NCBI GenBank assembly: GCA_021851465.1
Contig: JAJZDL010000148.1
Span: 1-7,181 of the forward strand
Length of the DNA stretch: 7,181 bases
Source: Acidobacteriota bacterium
GTDB taxonomy: Bacteria; Acidobacteriota; Terriglobia; Terriglobales; Acidobacteriaceae
Direction: 5' to 3'
Below the pieces are notes generated by a model. It did no database searches. It was not told where the DNA came from and worked only from the letters and a program-made list of their open reading frames with translations. Positions 5,732 to 7,181 of the stretch are shown in pieces. Position numbers and translations under genes: made by a program. How positions within the stretch are numbered: position 1 is the stretch's first letter; each line of letters begins with the position of its first letter.

Positions 5732-7181
5732 TTGCTCAAGCTCAAAAAGATCCAGATGCTGGGGTTCAAGTCGTTCTGCGACCGCACGGAGATCCAACTG
5801 ACGGGCGATGGGATCGCGGCTGTGGTCGGCCCCAATGGGTGCGGCAAGTCGAACATCTCGGACGCGATTATGTGGGTACTGGGCGAGCAGTCTGCCAAGA
5901 GCCTGCGCGGCGTCAAGATGGAGGATGTCATCTTTGCGGGGACGCGCGAGCGCAAATCCACCGGCATGGCCGAGGTCTCGCTCACGCTGGTCGATCCGGA
6001 GGTCTACGACGGCGCGGCCCAGTCTACGGAAGAGGATGACTGGTCGAGCGATGGCTCCGGGGCGCGCGCGCTGGAGATTGCCGGAGACTGGGACGAGGCC
6101 CGGCTCCGCCAGCAGCAGGCCGAGGCGACCGAAGAGGCTGTCCGCGAGGCGCAGCCGGGAGTGGTGATCGGCATCGACGGTTCCACCGCGCAGTCCATCG
6201 AGCAGGAGCGGGATCAATTGGCGCTTCTCGATGAGTCCTCGGACGAAGGCGGCCCGGCCTCCGCCGAGGCCGCAAAGGATGTTGCCAATGGCGTGGTGCT
6301 GAAGGTCCGCCGCCGCCGGTTTGGCCGCTCGCCGGTGCGCGCCGGAGAGATCACGATCACGCGCCGCCTCTTCCGTTCGGGCGACTCCGAGTACCTGTTG
6401 AACGGGAAGATCTGCCGCCTGCGCGACATCCAGGACATCTTTATGGGCACGGGCCTGGGCGGCGAGAGCTACGCGATCATCAGCCAGGAGAAGATCGGCC
6501 AGATTCTCAGCTCCAAGCCGATGGATCGGCGGGCCATCATCGAAGAAGCGGCCGGGATCACGCGGTTCAAGACGAAGAAGCGTCTGGCGGAGCTGCGGCT
6601 GGAGTCGGCCAAGGTGAACCTGTCGCGGGTCAACGACATCTTCGAGGAGGTCACCCGGCAGATGAACTCGTTGAAGCGGCAGGCCTCGAAGGCGGAGCGC
6701 TACGGCGTGCTGCGCGACGACCTGCGCGCCCGGCTGCGCGTGGTGCTGGCCAGCCGCATGGGCCAGCTCGATGCCGAACAGTCCGCTGTCGCGTCGCAGA
6801 TTGCCGTTCTGACGGCGCAGGTCGCGGAGCAGTCTGCGGCCGTGGAGGCGATGGACGCCGAGCATACCGCTGGAGTCGAACAGGGCTACCAGTTGGACCA
6901 GCAGGTCCGCGAGGCCGGAGCGAGGGCAAACCACTCCGCCGTGGAGTTGGAGCGGACCACGGCGCGCATGGTTGCAAACACCGACCGCGCGGCCGAGCTG
7001 ACCGCGCGCATCGCCGCCGGTGGGGACGACCTCGAACAGGCGCGCGAGCAACTGCGAGTGCTCTCCGGCGAGATGGAGGCGCAGCGCAGCTTTCTGGAGA
7101 ACGCCACTGCGGAGTCTGCGGGCTCGCGCCAGGCGGCGCAAGCCCAGCAGCAGCGCGCGCAGGAGGCCGTTCGCGCGGTTG
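5732..7181 (+). CDS. smc: Chromosome segregation ATPase SMC, N-terminal part (3' truncated by window)
   Basis: SMC dimers with ScpA/ScpB organise and segregate the chromosome using ATP. The frame is open from TTG 5732 to the window end, giving 483 residues of a protein usually near 1200. It starts MLKLKKIQMLGFKSF, with Walker A GPNGCGKS at 33-40, the arginine-finger region SLRGVKMEDVIFAG at 57-70, TRRLFRSGDSEYLLNG at 210-225, and the Q-loop ISQEKIGQILSS at 250-261. DRRAIIEEAAGITRFKTKK at 265-283 leads into the coiled-coil arm from about 285 on, rich in Glu, Gln, Ala and Arg. The Walker B and signature motifs are in the missing C-terminal part. Between LTLVDPE (90) and EITITRR (206) lie about 115 residues where Bacillus subtilis SMC has about ten; the extra part is acidic and looks disordered. 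The gene is divergent from the TonB-C-like gene. Confidence 0.95.
   Translation, partial: MLKLKKIQMLGFKSFCDRTEIQLTGDGIAAVVGPNGCGKSNISDAIMWVLGEQSAKSLRGVKMEDVIFAGTRERKSTGMAEVSLTLVDPEVYDGAAQSTEEDDWSSDGSGARALEIAGDWDEARLRQQQAEATEEAVREAQPGVVIGIDGSTAQSIEQERDQLALLDESSDEGGPASAEAAKDVANGVVLKVRRRRFGRSPVRAGEITITRRLFRSGDSEYLLNGKICRLRDIQDIFMGTGLGGESYAIISQEKIGQILSSKPMDRRAIIEEAAGITRFKTKKRLAELRLESAKVNLSRVNDIFEEVTRQMNSLKRQASKAERYGVLRDDLRARLRVVLASRMGQLDAEQSAVASQIAVLTAQVAEQSAAVEAMDAEHTAGVEQGYQLDQQVREAGARANHSAVELERTTARMVANTDRAAELTARIAAGGDDLEQAREQLRVLSGEMEAQRSFLENATAESAGSRQAAQAQQQRAQEAVRAV

Noticed and set aside
5702..7141. 479-residue open frame antisense to smc
   Set aside because: The plus strand encodes unmistakable SMC. 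The antisense product is an Arg/Leu-rich artefact of codon bias.
1..7181. CRISPR arrays, tRNA or rRNA genes
   Set aside because: No regularly spaced direct repeats, cloverleaf or rRNA-like conserved stretches were seen on either strand.

Overview
The window is high-GC bacterial DNA, most likely from an acidobacterium of the Granulicella/Terriglobus/Edaphobacter type. I infer this from the style of several proteins: a Pro-linked OmpA-like protein with an Ig/PKD-like domain, an OprB-type porin, a secreted TonB-C protein, and an SMC head with a long acidic insert. No marker gene proves the lineage. It looks like chromosomal DNA with four complete or partial housekeeping and envelope genes, one regulatory-type kinase, and a short patch of mobile-element debris.

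Left part (1-2073): the 3' end of a cell-envelope gene (Ig/PKD-like segment, 11-proline linker, divergent OmpA-like domain) faces a carbohydrate-porin (OprB family) gene on the minus strand. The porin start is placed at 2073, where a clean signal peptide begins. The longer open frame upstream is a remnant of a transposase.

Middle (2074-2669): about 600 bases without an intact gene. They hold a frameshifted fragment of an IS701-type DDE transposase (minus strand, about 2207-2374). Next to it is a 124-base element bounded by perfect inverted repeats and flanked by TA on both sides, which looks like a MITE or solo non-autonomous insertion element. Then comes an HPr-kinase-like P-loop protein (2670-3725, plus strand) with no recognisable phosphotransferase or lasso-peptide partners in view.

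Right part (3768-7181): a minus-strand secreted protein with a TonB-C-like domain sandwiched between two similar LolA/LppX-like halves lies divergent to the 5' part of smc (chromosome segregation ATPase). The 281-base divergent spacer has a perfect DnaA-box 9-mer inside an inverted repeat, a candidate sigma-70 promoter, and a strong Shine-Dalgarno for smc, which starts with TTG. The SMC head carries an insertion of roughly 105 residues between two strands of the ATPase domain.

The genes do not form one operon: orientations alternate (+, -, +, -, +), so each is probably expressed on its own. I see no convincing new multi-gene system. The most distinctive items are the MITE-like element with the transposase relic, the duplicated halves around the TonB-C-like domain, and the SMC head insert.
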